From NCBI RefSeq assembly GCF_026184235.1, contig NZ_CP110806.1, positions 2,790,001 through 2,854,000 of the forward strand: a stretch of 64,000 bases of DNA, read 5' to 3'. This document shows positions 45,585 to 53,370 of this stretch, in pieces. Under the pieces are notes generated by a model, which saw only the letters and a program-made list of their open reading frames with translations, made no database searches and was not told the origin of the DNA. Position 1 is the stretch's first letter; the number at the start of each line of letters is the position of its first letter. The position numbers and the translations under genes are program-made. The stretch comes from Cellulomonas sp. S1-8. GTDB lineage: Bacteria; Actinomycetota; Actinomycetes; Actinomycetales; Cellulomonadaceae.

Positions 45585-46771
45585 CTCGTGCCTCCGTCGT
45601 CGATGGTCTCGCCGCGCAGCCGCGCCGCAGCGGCGCGCGCCCGGGCACGGACGTCGTCCAGGTCGTCCCCGGACACGGTGACGTGACCGAGCTTGCGGCC
45701 CGGGCGCACCGCCTTGCCGTACAGGTGCACCTTGGCGCCGGGGTCCGCGCCGAGCACGGCGGGCAGCGCGTCGGTCGGGTCGTCGAGCGTGCTGCCCAGG
45801 ACGTTGGCCATGACGGTCCACCGTGCCACGGGGGTGACGGCGCCGAGCGGCAGGTCGAGCACCGCCCGCAGGTGCTGCTCGAACTGGCTGGTCACCGCGC
45901 CGTCGATCGTCCAGTGCCCGGAGTTGTGGGGCCGCATCGCGAGCTCGTTGACGAGCACGCGCGGCGCGCCGCCGTCCGGGTCCGGCACCTCGAACAGCTC
46001 GACCGCGAGGACCCCCGTGACGCCCAGACCGTCGGCGACGGTGCGGGCGACCTGCTCGGCCTGCGCCGCGGTCGCCGGGTCGAGCGCGGGCGCCGGGGCG
46101 ACGACCTCGGCGCACACGCCGTCGCGCTGCACCGACTCCGCCACCGGCCACACCGCGGTGCGCCCGGACGGCGTGCGCGCGACCAGGACCGCGAGCTCAC
46201 GCGTGAACGGCACCAGCTCCTCGACCAGCAGCGCGGGACCGGTCCCGGCCGCGGCGTCGGCGCACCAGGCCAGGACGTCGTCGGGCAGGGCGCCCGACCG
46301 CACGACGCGCACCCCCTTGCCGTCGTAGCCGCCCCGCGTGGTCTTGACCACCGCCGTGCCACCGGTCGTCGCCCGGAACTCCTCGAGGGCCGCGAGGTCG
46401 GCGACCGGTGCCCACCGGGGGCAGGGGACCCCGAGCGCGCCGAGCCGCCGGCGCATGACGGCCTTGTCCTGCGCGTGCACGAGCGCGGCGGGGCCGGGGT
46501 GCACCGGCACGCCACGCGCGGTCACGGCGTCGAGGACCGCGGCGGGGACGTGCTCGTGCTCGAAGGTCAGGACGTCGGCCCCGTCGACGAGCGCGAGGAC
46601 CGCGGCGACGTCGGACGCCGCCCCGACCGGCGCGTCCGCGACGGCCTGCGCGGCGGGGGCGTCGGGGGCCTCGGCGAGCACCCGCAGGTGCAGGCCGAGC
46701 GCGGTCGCGGGGCCGGCCATCATGCGGGCCAGCTGCCCGCCGCCGACGACGGCCACGATCGGAGGTGTCAC
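45581..46771 (-). CDS. purK: N5-carboxyaminoimidazole ribonucleotide synthase
   Basis: PurK uses ATP and bicarbonate to carboxylate AIR. The 396-residue ATP-grasp enzyme has [12 protein letters not shown] at its start, [15 protein letters not shown] as the ATP-binding glycine loop, [12 protein letters not shown] and [20 protein letters not shown] near the metal site. GTG at 46771 lies eight bases after a TAGGCT box, so it is likely leaderless although manA is just upstream. It overlaps purE. Confidence 0.95.
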   Translation of the reverse strand: MTPPIVAVVGGGQLARMMAGPATALGLHLRVLAEAPDAPAAQAVADAPVGAASDVAAVLALVDGADVLTFEHEHVPAAVLDAVTARGVPVHPGPAALVHAQDKAVMRRRLGALGVPCPRWAPVADLAALEEFRATTGGTAVVKTTRGGYDGKGVRVVRSGALPDDVLAWCADAAAGTGPALLVEELVPFTRELAVLVARTPSGRTAVWPVAESVQRDGVCAEVVAPAPALDPATAAQAEQVARTVADGLGVTGVLAVELFEVPDPDGGAPRVLVNELAMRPHNSGHWTIDGAVTSQFEQHLRAVLDLPLGAVTPVARWTVMANVLGSTLDDPTDALPAVLGADPGAKVHLYGKAVRPGRKLGHVTVSGDDLDDVRARARAAAARLRGETIDDGGTR

Positions 46772-46779
46772 GGGCGCCG

Positions 46780-46785
46780 AGCCTA
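46780..46785 (-). promoter_or_regulatory. -10 box TAGGCT, leaderless start
   Basis: On the minus strand TAGGCT ends eight bases before the purK GTG, the same spacing as at 17413. It lies in the 49-base gap after manA. Confidence 0.5.
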
Positions 46786-46820
46786 GCCGGTGACGCGCAC
46801 CCGTCCGGGACCGGCTCGCC

Positions 46821-48014
46821 TCACGGGACGGAGGCCTGGACCAGGCGTCCGCGGCCCGTGACGGACAGCGCGCCGTCGGCCGCGGCGACGAACCCGGCCT
46901 GGCCTGCCGCGAGCGCGATCTCCGCGCCCGTCGACGCGCGCAGCCGCACCTCGCCCTCGAGGCACAGCACGACGCGCGGGCCGGTGCTCGGCAGGCGGCA
47001 CGGTCCCGACCCGGTCACGCGGGTCACCGAGAGCTCGAAGTCGTCGACCGGGACGTAGTAGACGTCGGTCGCGTCGTAGACGTGCTCGGGGGCGATCCGG
47101 ATCGGGGGGGCGGCGACGCAGTCGACCGCGCGCAGCAGCTCGGGGACGTCGACGTGCTTCGACGTCAGGCCCGCCCGCAGGACGTTGTCGGAGTTCGCCA
47201 TGATCTCGACGGCGAAGCCGCCCAGGTAGGCGTGCACCGCGCCGGCGGGCACGAACAGCGCCTCACCGGGACGCAGCGTCACCGGGTTGAGCAGGACCGC
47301 GGTGACGGCTCCGGGGTCGCCGGGGTAGGCGCGCTCCAGGAGGTCGACCGCCCGGTCGGTCCGCGGTGACGGCGAGCCCGTCCGCAGCCGCTCGCGGAAC
47401 TCGTCCGCGAGCTCGGCGACCTCCGTCGGCGTCGGGCGGGTCGTCTCGCCCACGAGCCGTGTGAAGGCCTCCTGCACGCCGGACGGGCTGGGGTCGGCGG
47501 TCACGGTCTTGTGCAGGTGGCGCGCGACGGGGTGCTCGAGCCCTCGCAGGATCTCGGCGGTGCGCCGCGGCGCGCGGAAGCCGACGAGCGCCTCGAACGT
47601 CGACAGCGCGTAGACCAGCTCGGGCTTGTGGTTGCGGTCCCGGTACGAGCGCTGCGGGTGGTCCAGCGCGACCCCGCGCTCGTCCTCGCGCTCGTACCCG
47701 TCGCGGGCCAGGTCGACGCTGGGGTGCACCTGCAGGGACAGCGGGCGGGCCGCGGCGATCAGCTTGAGCAGGAACGGCAGCTGCGTGCCGAACCGGGAGG
47801 CGACGTCGGCGCCCAGGAACGGGCCCGGGTCGCGCGTGATCGCGGTGTGCAACGACTCGTGGCCCGGTCCCGACAGCCGCGAGGACGACGACGGGTGGCC
47901 GCCGTACCACGCCTCGGCGACCGGCCGGTCGTCCGAGGGCAGACCCAGGAGGTCGGGGATGGCGGTCGAGGACCCCCAGTCGTACGGCTGGAACGTCGGC
48001 TCGAGACCCTGCAC
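46821..48014 (-). CDS. manA: Mannose-6-phosphate isomerase, class I
   Basis: ManA interconverts fructose-6-phosphate and mannose-6-phosphate and so feeds GDP-mannose for glycans. The 397-residue type I enzyme has YDWGSSTAIPDLLG, the zinc ligands in SLQVHPSVDLA and HKPELVYAL, and VPAGAVHAYLGGFAVEIMANSDNVLRAGLTSKHVD split over the active-site sheet. GTG at 48014 follows GGAGG by five bases; a start at 48041 is less likely. A TAGGCT at 48062-48057 is a likely -10 box. It probably supports the neighbouring glycan locus as well as general metabolism. Confidence 0.94.
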   Translation of the reverse strand: MQGLEPTFQPYDWGSSTAIPDLLGLPSDDRPVAEAWYGGHPSSSSRLSGPGHESLHTAITRDPGPFLGADVASRFGTQLPFLLKLIAAARPLSLQVHPSVDLARDGYEREDERGVALDHPQRSYRDRNHKPELVYALSTFEALVGFRAPRRTAEILRGLEHPVARHLHKTVTADPSPSGVQEAFTRLVGETTRPTPTEVAELADEFRERLRTGSPSPRTDRAVDLLERAYPGDPGAVTAVLLNPVTLRPGEALFVPAGAVHAYLGGFAVEIMANSDNVLRAGLTSKHVDVPELLRAVDCVAAPPIRIAPEHVYDATDVYYVPVDDFELSVTRVTGSGPCRLPSTGPRVVLCLEGEVRLRASTGAEIALAAGQAGFVAAADGALSVTGRGRLVQASVP

Positions 48015-48111
48015 GCTTTCCTCCCCGACCCGGTGGGGCACCGGCTCCCGGTCGGCAGCCTAACCGGCAGATGAACATCCCATGACCGGTTTGGACGTTT
48101 TCATCCCCTGC

Positions 48112-49431
48112 TCACCACCAGCGCTCGCGGCGCACCGAGATCACCGCGCCACGCGGCAGCACGACGTCCGGCCGCAGGGATGCCGGGACCCCGGACAGGA
48201 ACAGCGCGAACACGGCCGGTCGACGCTGCGCGAGCTCCAGGCGCCCGCCGTCGGCGTTCGCCAGGTTGCGGGCGAGCGCGAGCCCCAGCCCGGTGCCCGC
48301 GCCCGACGTCACGTCGCGCTCGAAGATGCGCGGGGCGATGTCGTCGGGCACGCCCGGCCCCTCGTCGCCGACCTCGACGACCACGGCGCGCGACGACCCG
48401 CCCGCGCGCGAGCGCACGGTCGTGGTGCCGGCGCCGTGCTTGAGGGAGTTCTCGATGAGCGTCGCGAGGACCTGGGCGAGCGCACCGGGCGTGGCCAGGA
48501 CCTGGGTGGACGGGTCGACGTCGACGACCAGGCGCCGACCCGCCGCGGCGAACGTCGGTGCCCACTCCTCCTCCTGCTGGTGCACGACCTCCTGCAGCAG
48601 GACCGCCTCGGTCGTGCCGCCCTGGGCCCGCCTCGACCCGGCCAGCAGGTCGTCGACGACGCGCACGAGCCGCTCGACCTGCTCGAGCGCGATCCGGGCC
48701 TCCTCGCGCACCTCTTCCTCGCCGGCGGCCAGCATGATCTCCTCGAGCCGCATCGACAGCGCGGTCAGCGGCGTCCGGAGCTGGTGCGAGGCGTCGGACG
48801 CGAACTGCCGCTCGGCTGCGAGGCGGCCCGCCATCCGGTCCGCGCTGCGGGCGAGCTCGGCGGCCACGAGGTCGATCTCCTCGACGCCGGACGGTTCGAG
48901 CTGGGGACGGACCTGACCCGACCCGAGCTGCTCCGCGGACGCCGCGAGGTAGACCAGCGGTGCGGCCAGCCGGTTCGCCTGCCAGATCGCCATCGCGATG
49001 CCCGCCGCGAACGCCACGACGGCGGCGACGACCACCAGGCCGATGACCTGCGTGGACAGCCAGAAGACGTCCCACCACGGGACGTAGAGCAGCACGGTGG
49101 CGGCGGTGTCCGTCGTGGTCTGGACCGTGACGCGGCGTTCGTCGACCGTCGGCCCGGCGCGGTACGTCTCGCCGTCGGGGGTGCGGACCACGACCGTCGC
49201 CCCGAGCTCGCCGTCACCGCCCACGTAGGGCTCGAGCATGCGGTCGGACAGCGCGATCTCCTGCTCGACCCGGAAGTCGACGGTGCGCGCCACCGACTCG
49301 GCCCGGATCTCCAGGCCGCGCAGCTCGTTCTCGCGGACGAGCTGCGCACCCAGGAACGCGAGCGGGAACCCCAGCAGGACGACCGCGACCGTGACGGCGG
49401 CGATCGTCGCCTGCAGGACGCGACGGCGCAC
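48112..49431 (-). CDS. Membrane sensor histidine kinase (OmpR-system type)
   Basis: A 439-residue kinase with two membrane helices (about residues 8-30 and 125-150) around a 95-residue external sensor, then a HAMP-like region, DHp helix SDASHQLRTPL with His216 as the phosphorylated residue, and a C-terminal ATPase with LIENSLKHG, DEGPGVPDD and TGLGLALARNLA. The GTG starts three bases after the response regulator stop, so they form one operon read from 50172. The signal is unknown. The sensor has no Cys pair or known fold that I can see. Confidence 0.92.
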   Translation of the reverse strand: MRRRVLQATIAAVTVAVVLLGFPLAFLGAQLVRENELRGLEIRAESVARTVDFRVEQEIALSDRMLEPYVGGDGELGATVVVRTPDGETYRAGPTVDERRVTVQTTTDTAATVLLYVPWWDVFWLSTQVIGLVVVAAVVAFAAGIAMAIWQANRLAAPLVYLAASAEQLGSGQVRPQLEPSGVEEIDLVAAELARSADRMAGRLAAERQFASDASHQLRTPLTALSMRLEEIMLAAGEEEVREEARIALEQVERLVRVVDDLLAGSRRAQGGTTEAVLLQEVVHQQEEEWAPTFAAAGRRLVVDVDPSTQVLATPGALAQVLATLIENSLKHGAGTTTVRSRAGGSSRAVVVEVGDEGPGVPDDIAPRIFERDVTSGAGTGLGLALARNLANADGGRLELAQRRPAVFALFLSGVPASLRPDVVLPRGAVISVRRERWW

Positions 49432-49434
49432 GCG

Positions 49435-50172
49435 TCAGACCCGGTCGAGCGGACCCGCGGCCGCGGCGGGCGCAGCGGACGCGGCGTCGGCGGCGCTCCC
49501 GGTCTCGAACCGGAACCCCATGCCCCGCACCGTGGTGATGTACCGCGGGGCGTTGGCGTCGTCACCGAGCTTGCGGCGCAGCCACGACACGTGCATGTCC
49601 AGCGTCTTGGTCGACCCCGTCGGGTCCGAGCCCCAGACCTCACGCATCAGCGTCTCGCGCGCGACGACCGTGCCCGCCGCTGCGACGAGCACGCGCAGCA
49701 GGTCGAACTCCTTGGCGGTCAGGTGCAGCTCGCGCTCCCCCTGGAACGCACGGTGGGCCGCGACGTCGACGCGGACGTTCTGCGCGTGCAGCTCGTCCTC
49801 GTCGGCCGGGTCGCCGACCGTGCGCCGCAGCAGCGCCCGCACCCGGGCGAGGAGCTCGGCCAGCCGGAACGGCTTGGTGACGTAGTCGTCGGCGCCGGCG
49901 TCGAGGCCGACGACGAGGTCGACCTCGTCGGCGCGCGCCGTGAGGACCAGCACGGGCGTCGTCAGGCCCATGCTGCGGATCGCGCGGGCGACGTCGAGGC
50001 CGTCCATGTCGGGCAGGCCCAGGTCGAGGACCACGAGGTCCGCGGTGGAGGCGCCGTCGATCGCTCCTTGACCCGTACCTTGCACGCGCACGTCGTAACC
50101 TTCACGCCCGAGCGCCCGCGCCAAAGGCTCGGCAATCGCGGGGTCGTCCTCCGCCAGCAGCACCTGGGTCAT
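49435..50172 (-). CDS. OmpR/PhoB family response regulator
   Basis: A 245-residue regulator. The receiver has LLAEDDPAIAE, Asp50 in LVVLDLGLPDMDG as phosphorylation site, VLVLTARADE and YVTKPF. The winged-helix domain has LTAKEFDLLRVLV, GSDPTGSTKTLDMHVSWLRRKLGD and TVRGMGFRF. A 20-residue Ala-rich tail is unusual but harmless. ATG at 50172 lies six bases after a TAACAT box. It should bind DNA when phosphorylated by the kinase encoded downstream. Confidence 0.94.
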   Translation of the reverse strand: MTQVLLAEDDPAIAEPLARALGREGYDVRVQGTGQGAIDGASTADLVVLDLGLPDMDGLDVARAIRSMGLTTPVLVLTARADEVDLVVGLDAGADDYVTKPFRLAELLARVRALLRRTVGDPADEDELHAQNVRVDVAAHRAFQGERELHLTAKEFDLLRVLVAAAGTVVARETLMREVWGSDPTGSTKTLDMHVSWLRRKLGDDANAPRYITTVRGMGFRFETGSAADAASAAPAAAAGPLDRV

Positions 50173-50178
50173 CGGGCC

Positions 50179-50184
50179 ATGTTA
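50179..50184 (-). promoter_or_regulatory. -10 box TAACAT, leaderless start
   Basis: On the minus strand TAACAT ends six bases before the ATG of the OmpR-type regulator at 50172. It gives the two-component operon a leaderless transcript. Confidence 0.55.
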
Positions 50185-50322
50185 GGTCACGAACTCCCCC
50201 ACCCCGCCAGACCTCGGACCCGTCGTGTCGCGATCGTTGCCTGCGCCGTGTGCGCCCCGGGGTGGACACGGACCGGTGCACGGCTCCGACCGCGGGTGCA
50301 CGCCGCGCCGCGCGCCCGCGCC

Positions 50323-50328
50323 TACGCT
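50323..50328 (+). promoter_or_regulatory. -10 box TACGCT, leaderless start
   Basis: TACGCT lies six bases before the ATG at 50335 of the NarL-type kinase gene. Confidence 0.55.
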
Positions 50329-50334
50329 CGGGGG

Positions 50335-51648
50335 ATGTCGTGGTGGGACCGGATGTGGCAGTGGGAGGACACCCACCGGCAGGGCGTGGACGTGACCCTC
50401 ACGGTCCTGCTGACCCTCGTGCTCGTCCCGGTGTCCATCGCGGCGATGGGCAGCACCGCGTCGGGGCTGCGCGCCCCCGTGCTCGCGCTGTGCGTGCTCG
50501 GCGTCGTCGCACCCCTGGCCTGGCGACGCACCCGCCCCGCCGCCTCGATCGCGATCGTCTACACCTGCGCGCTGCTGCACGTGCTGGGCGGGCAGCCGCT
50601 GCTGCCCGTCGACGTCGTCGTCCCGTTCGCGCTCTACTCGGTGGCGCTGCACGGGCCGCGGTGGGCCCACCGTGTGGGCCTCGCCGGGGCGATCGTCGGC
50701 TCGCTGCTCGTGGCCGCGGTCCTGGCGCTGCCCTTCGACCTGCTCGGGGCCGCCCTGGTGGCCCTGCTGATCTCCAGCATCTTCCTCGTCGCCTGGGCGT
50801 TCGGGCTCGTGCGGCGCAGCCGACGCGACCACCTCGAGGCGCTCGTCGACCGCACGCACCGGCTGGAGGTCGAGCGGGACCAGCAGGCGATCATCGCGAC
50901 GGCCGCCGAGCGCTCCCGCATCGCGCGCGAGATGCACGACATCGTCGCCCACAGCCTGTCGGTGATCATCGCGCAGGCCGACGGGGGCCGGTACGCCTCG
51001 GCGCAGGACCCCGACGCCGCGACGCGGTCGCTCGGCACGATCGCCGAGACGGGCCGTGCCGCGCTCACCGACATGCGCCGCCTGCTGGGCGTCCTGCGCG
51101 AGGCGCCGGGGGCCGGTGCGCCCGGCTCCGCGCCGGGCGTCCTGCGCGCGACGTCCCACGCCGCCACGACCACGGGCACCGTCGCGACGACGTCCCCGCA
51201 GCCGGCGGTCGAGGACGTCGAGCACCTCGTCGCCCAGGTGCGCGCCAGCGGGCTGCGCGTGTCGTCCGTGCGCCTGGGCACGCCCCGCAACCTGCCCCCG
51301 GGTGCCGGGCTGACGGTGTACCGCATCGCGCAGGAGTCGTTGACGAACGTCCTCAAGCACGCCGGCCCCGACCCGGGGGTCACCGTCCTGCTGCAGTGGC
51401 TGCCGACCTCCGTGGTCCTCGAGGTGAGCGACGACGGGCGCGGCGCGGCCGCCGACGCCGACGGGCTCGGTCAGGGGCTCGTGGGGATGCGCGAGCGCGC
51501 CGCGATGTTCGGCGGCACGGTGACGGCCGGGCCGCGCCCCGGCGGCGGGTTCCGCGTCCGCGCCACCCTGCCGACGCCCGGCGCCGACGCGGCCGCGGGG
51601 ACCCCGCCGCGGACCGACACCCGACCTGCGGGAGGATCGTCCTCGTGA
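50335..51648 (+). CDS. NarL-system sensor histidine kinase (HisKA_3)
   Basis: A 437-residue kinase with an N-terminal block of about four to six hydrophobic segments (residues 20-160), a short coiled linker, the HisKA_3 dimer domain with EMHDIVAHSLSVIIAQ and His201, then an HATPase with RIAQESLTNVLKHAG, DDGRG and GLVGMRERAAMFGG. An Ala/Thr/Pro-rich insertion sits at about residues 258-295 between dimer and ATPase domains. It overlaps the regulator gene by GTGA. Such membrane-embedded kinases often sense cell-envelope stress or antibiotics and control the ABC exporter next door. Confidence 0.93.
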   Translation: MSWWDRMWQWEDTHRQGVDVTLTVLLTLVLVPVSIAAMGSTASGLRAPVLALCVLGVVAPLAWRRTRPAASIAIVYTCALLHVLGGQPLLPVDVVVPFALYSVALHGPRWAHRVGLAGAIVGSLLVAAVLALPFDLLGAALVALLISSIFLVAWAFGLVRRSRRDHLEALVDRTHRLEVERDQQAIIATAAERSRIAREMHDIVAHSLSVIIAQADGGRYASAQDPDAATRSLGTIAETGRAALTDMRRLLGVLREAPGAGAPGSAPGVLRATSHAATTTGTVATTSPQPAVEDVEHLVAQVRASGLRVSSVRLGTPRNLPPGAGLTVYRIAQESLTNVLKHAGPDPGVTVLLQWLPTSVVLEVSDDGRGAAADADGLGQGLVGMRERAAMFGGTVTAGPRPGGGFRVRATLPTPGADAAAGTPPRTDTRPAGGSSS

Positions 51649-52379
51649 GCACCCCTACCCCCGACCCCGGCGCGACCATCCGCGTCGCCCTCGTCGACGA
51701 CCAGCAGCTCGTCCGTGCCGGCTTCCGCATGGTCATCGACTCGCAGCCCGACCTGCAGGTCGTGGTCGAGGCCGGCGACGGCGCGCAGGCGGTCCGTGCC
51801 CTCGACCCCGCGGCGCGCACCGCCACGGGGCACGTCGACATCGTGCTCATGGACGTGCGCATGCCGACCATGGACGGCCTCGAGGCGACCGAGCGGATCG
51901 TGTCGCGCGCGACACCCGAGGCGCCCGCCCCGAAGGTCATCGTCCTGACGACGTTCGACCTCGACGAGTACGTGCTGGCGGCGATCCGTGCCGGCGCGAG
52001 CGGGTTCCTGCTGAAGGACGCACCACCGGAGGAGATGCTCGCCGCGATCCGCACGGTGCACCGCGGCGACGCCGTCATCGCGCCGTCGAGCACCCGCAGG
52101 CTCCTCGAGCACCTGGTCACGGCCCTGCCCGACGACGAGCCCTCCGCGGCCGGGTTCCCCGCGCGCCAGGCGGTCGAGCAGCTCACGGACCGCGAGCGCG
52201 AGGTCCTGGTGCTCATGGCGCGCGGCCGCTCGAACACCGAGATCGGGCAGGACCTGTTCGTCGCCGAGGCGACCGTCAAGACGCACGTCGGTCGCATCCT
52301 GGCCAAGCTGGGCGCGCGCGACCGCGTGCAGGCGGTCGTCGTCGCGTACGAGGCCGGCCTGGTCCGCCCGGGGTCCTGA
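51645..52379 (+). CDS. NarL/FixJ family response regulator
   Basis: A 244-residue regulator with VALVDDQQLVRAGFRM, phospho-acceptor Asp70 in VLMDVRMPTMDG, LTTFDLDEYVLAAIRAGASGFLLKD in receiver helix 4-5 region, and a LuxR-type helix-turn-helix LTDREREVLVLMARGRSNTEI at the C-terminus. GTG overlaps the kinase stop, with GGAGGA upstream. It probably controls the FtsX-type exporter genes that follow after a 145-base gap. Confidence 0.94.
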   Translation: MSTPTPDPGATIRVALVDDQQLVRAGFRMVIDSQPDLQVVVEAGDGAQAVRALDPAARTATGHVDIVLMDVRMPTMDGLEATERIVSRATPEAPAPKVIVLTTFDLDEYVLAAIRAGASGFLLKDAPPEEMLAAIRTVHRGDAVIAPSSTRRLLEHLVTALPDDEPSAAGFPARQAVEQLTDREREVLVLMARGRSNTEIGQDLFVAEATVKTHVGRILAKLGARDRVQAVVVAYEAGLVRPGS

Positions 52380-52389
52380 GCCGGACCCA

Positions 52390-52413
52390 CCCGGGGGCGG
52401 CGTGACCCCCGGG
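52390..52413. terminator. Short GC hairpin after the NarL-type operon
   Basis: An 8-bp stem (52390-52397 with 52406-52413) and 8-base loop lies 10 bases after the regulator stop. The rest of the gap to 52524 is G-rich with no clear -10 box. Confidence 0.5.
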
Positions 52414-52524
52414 GCGCGTGCGGCCACGGGATGACCCGCCCGGCGGCGGGACCCACCCACGGCGGGACGCGTCGCGGCGGGGCGGGGGCGAGGCTGGGGG
52501 CACACCCCGAGACAGGAGCACCCG

Positions 52525-53370
52525 TTGGACACCACCGCCCCCCGCACCCCCGACCGGGCACCGGTCGACGACCCGGCACCCGCGTCCCGCGCCCGCGCGC
52601 TGACCAAGGTGTACGGGTCCGGCCCTGCCGCGGTCCGCGCGCTCGACGGGGTCGACGTGGACTTCGCGTCCGGTGCGTTCACCGCGATCATGGGCCCGTC
52701 CGGCTCGGGCAAGTCGACGCTCATGCACCTGCTCGCCGGCCTCGACGACGCGACGTCGGGCACGGTGCACCTCGGGTCGACGGAGATCACGTCGCTCGAC
52801 GACGACGCGTTGACGCGGCTGCGCCGTGACCGCGTCGGCTTCGTCTTCCAGTCCTTCAACCTGCTGCCCATGCTCACCGCGGAGCAGAACGTGGTGCTGC
52901 CCCTGGACCTGGCGGGCCGCGCCCCGGACCAGGCCTGGTTCGACACGCTGGTCACGACCCTGGGCCTGCGGGACCGCCTGACGCACCGCCCGAGCGAGCT
53001 GTCCGGCGGGCAGCAGCAGCGCGTCGCGATCGCCCGGGCGCTCATCGCCCAGCCCGAGGTCGTCTTCGCCGACGAGCCGACCGGCAACCTCGACTCGCGC
53101 TCTGGCGCCGAGGTGCTCAGCTTCCTGCGCCGCTCGGTGCGCGAGCTGGGGCGCACGATCATCATGGTCACGCACGACCCGACGGCGGCCGCGTACGCGG
53201 ACCGCGTGCTGCTGCTGGCCGACGGGCGCATCGCCGGCGACATCGCCGACCCGACGCCGGAGTCGGTGCTCGCGGGCCTGGAGGGTCTGCGGGTCCTCGA
53301 GGCGCCGGCGGGCACCCCGACGGGCGCGGTCCCGGTCGTCGGCGCGACGAGCACGGGGGGTCTGCGCTGA
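52525..53370 (+). CDS. ABC transporter ATPase (MacB/LolD-type)
   Basis: A 281-residue ATPase with Walker A GPSGSGKST at 57-65, Q-loop FQSFNLLPMLT, signature LSGGQQQRVAIARAL and Walker B VVFADEPTGNLD, typical of the MacB/FtsE-like group. The start is TTG at 52525, set by AGGAG six bases upstream, the only TTG start I chose in the window. The C-terminus has a Pro/Thr-rich tail. The stop overlaps the permease ATG. With the kinase and regulator upstream it forms a regulated exporter unit like those that resist cell-wall antibiotics (inference). Confidence 0.93.
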   Translation: MDTTAPRTPDRAPVDDPAPASRARALTKVYGSGPAAVRALDGVDVDFASGAFTAIMGPSGSGKSTLMHLLAGLDDATSGTVHLGSTEITSLDDDALTRLRRDRVGFVFQSFNLLPMLTAEQNVVLPLDLAGRAPDQAWFDTLVTTLGLRDRLTHRPSELSGGQQQRVAIARALIAQPEVVFADEPTGNLDSRSGAEVLSFLRRSVRELGRTIIMVTHDPTAAAYADRVLLLADGRIAGDIADPTPESVLAGLEGLRVLEAPAGTPTGAVPVVGATSTGGLR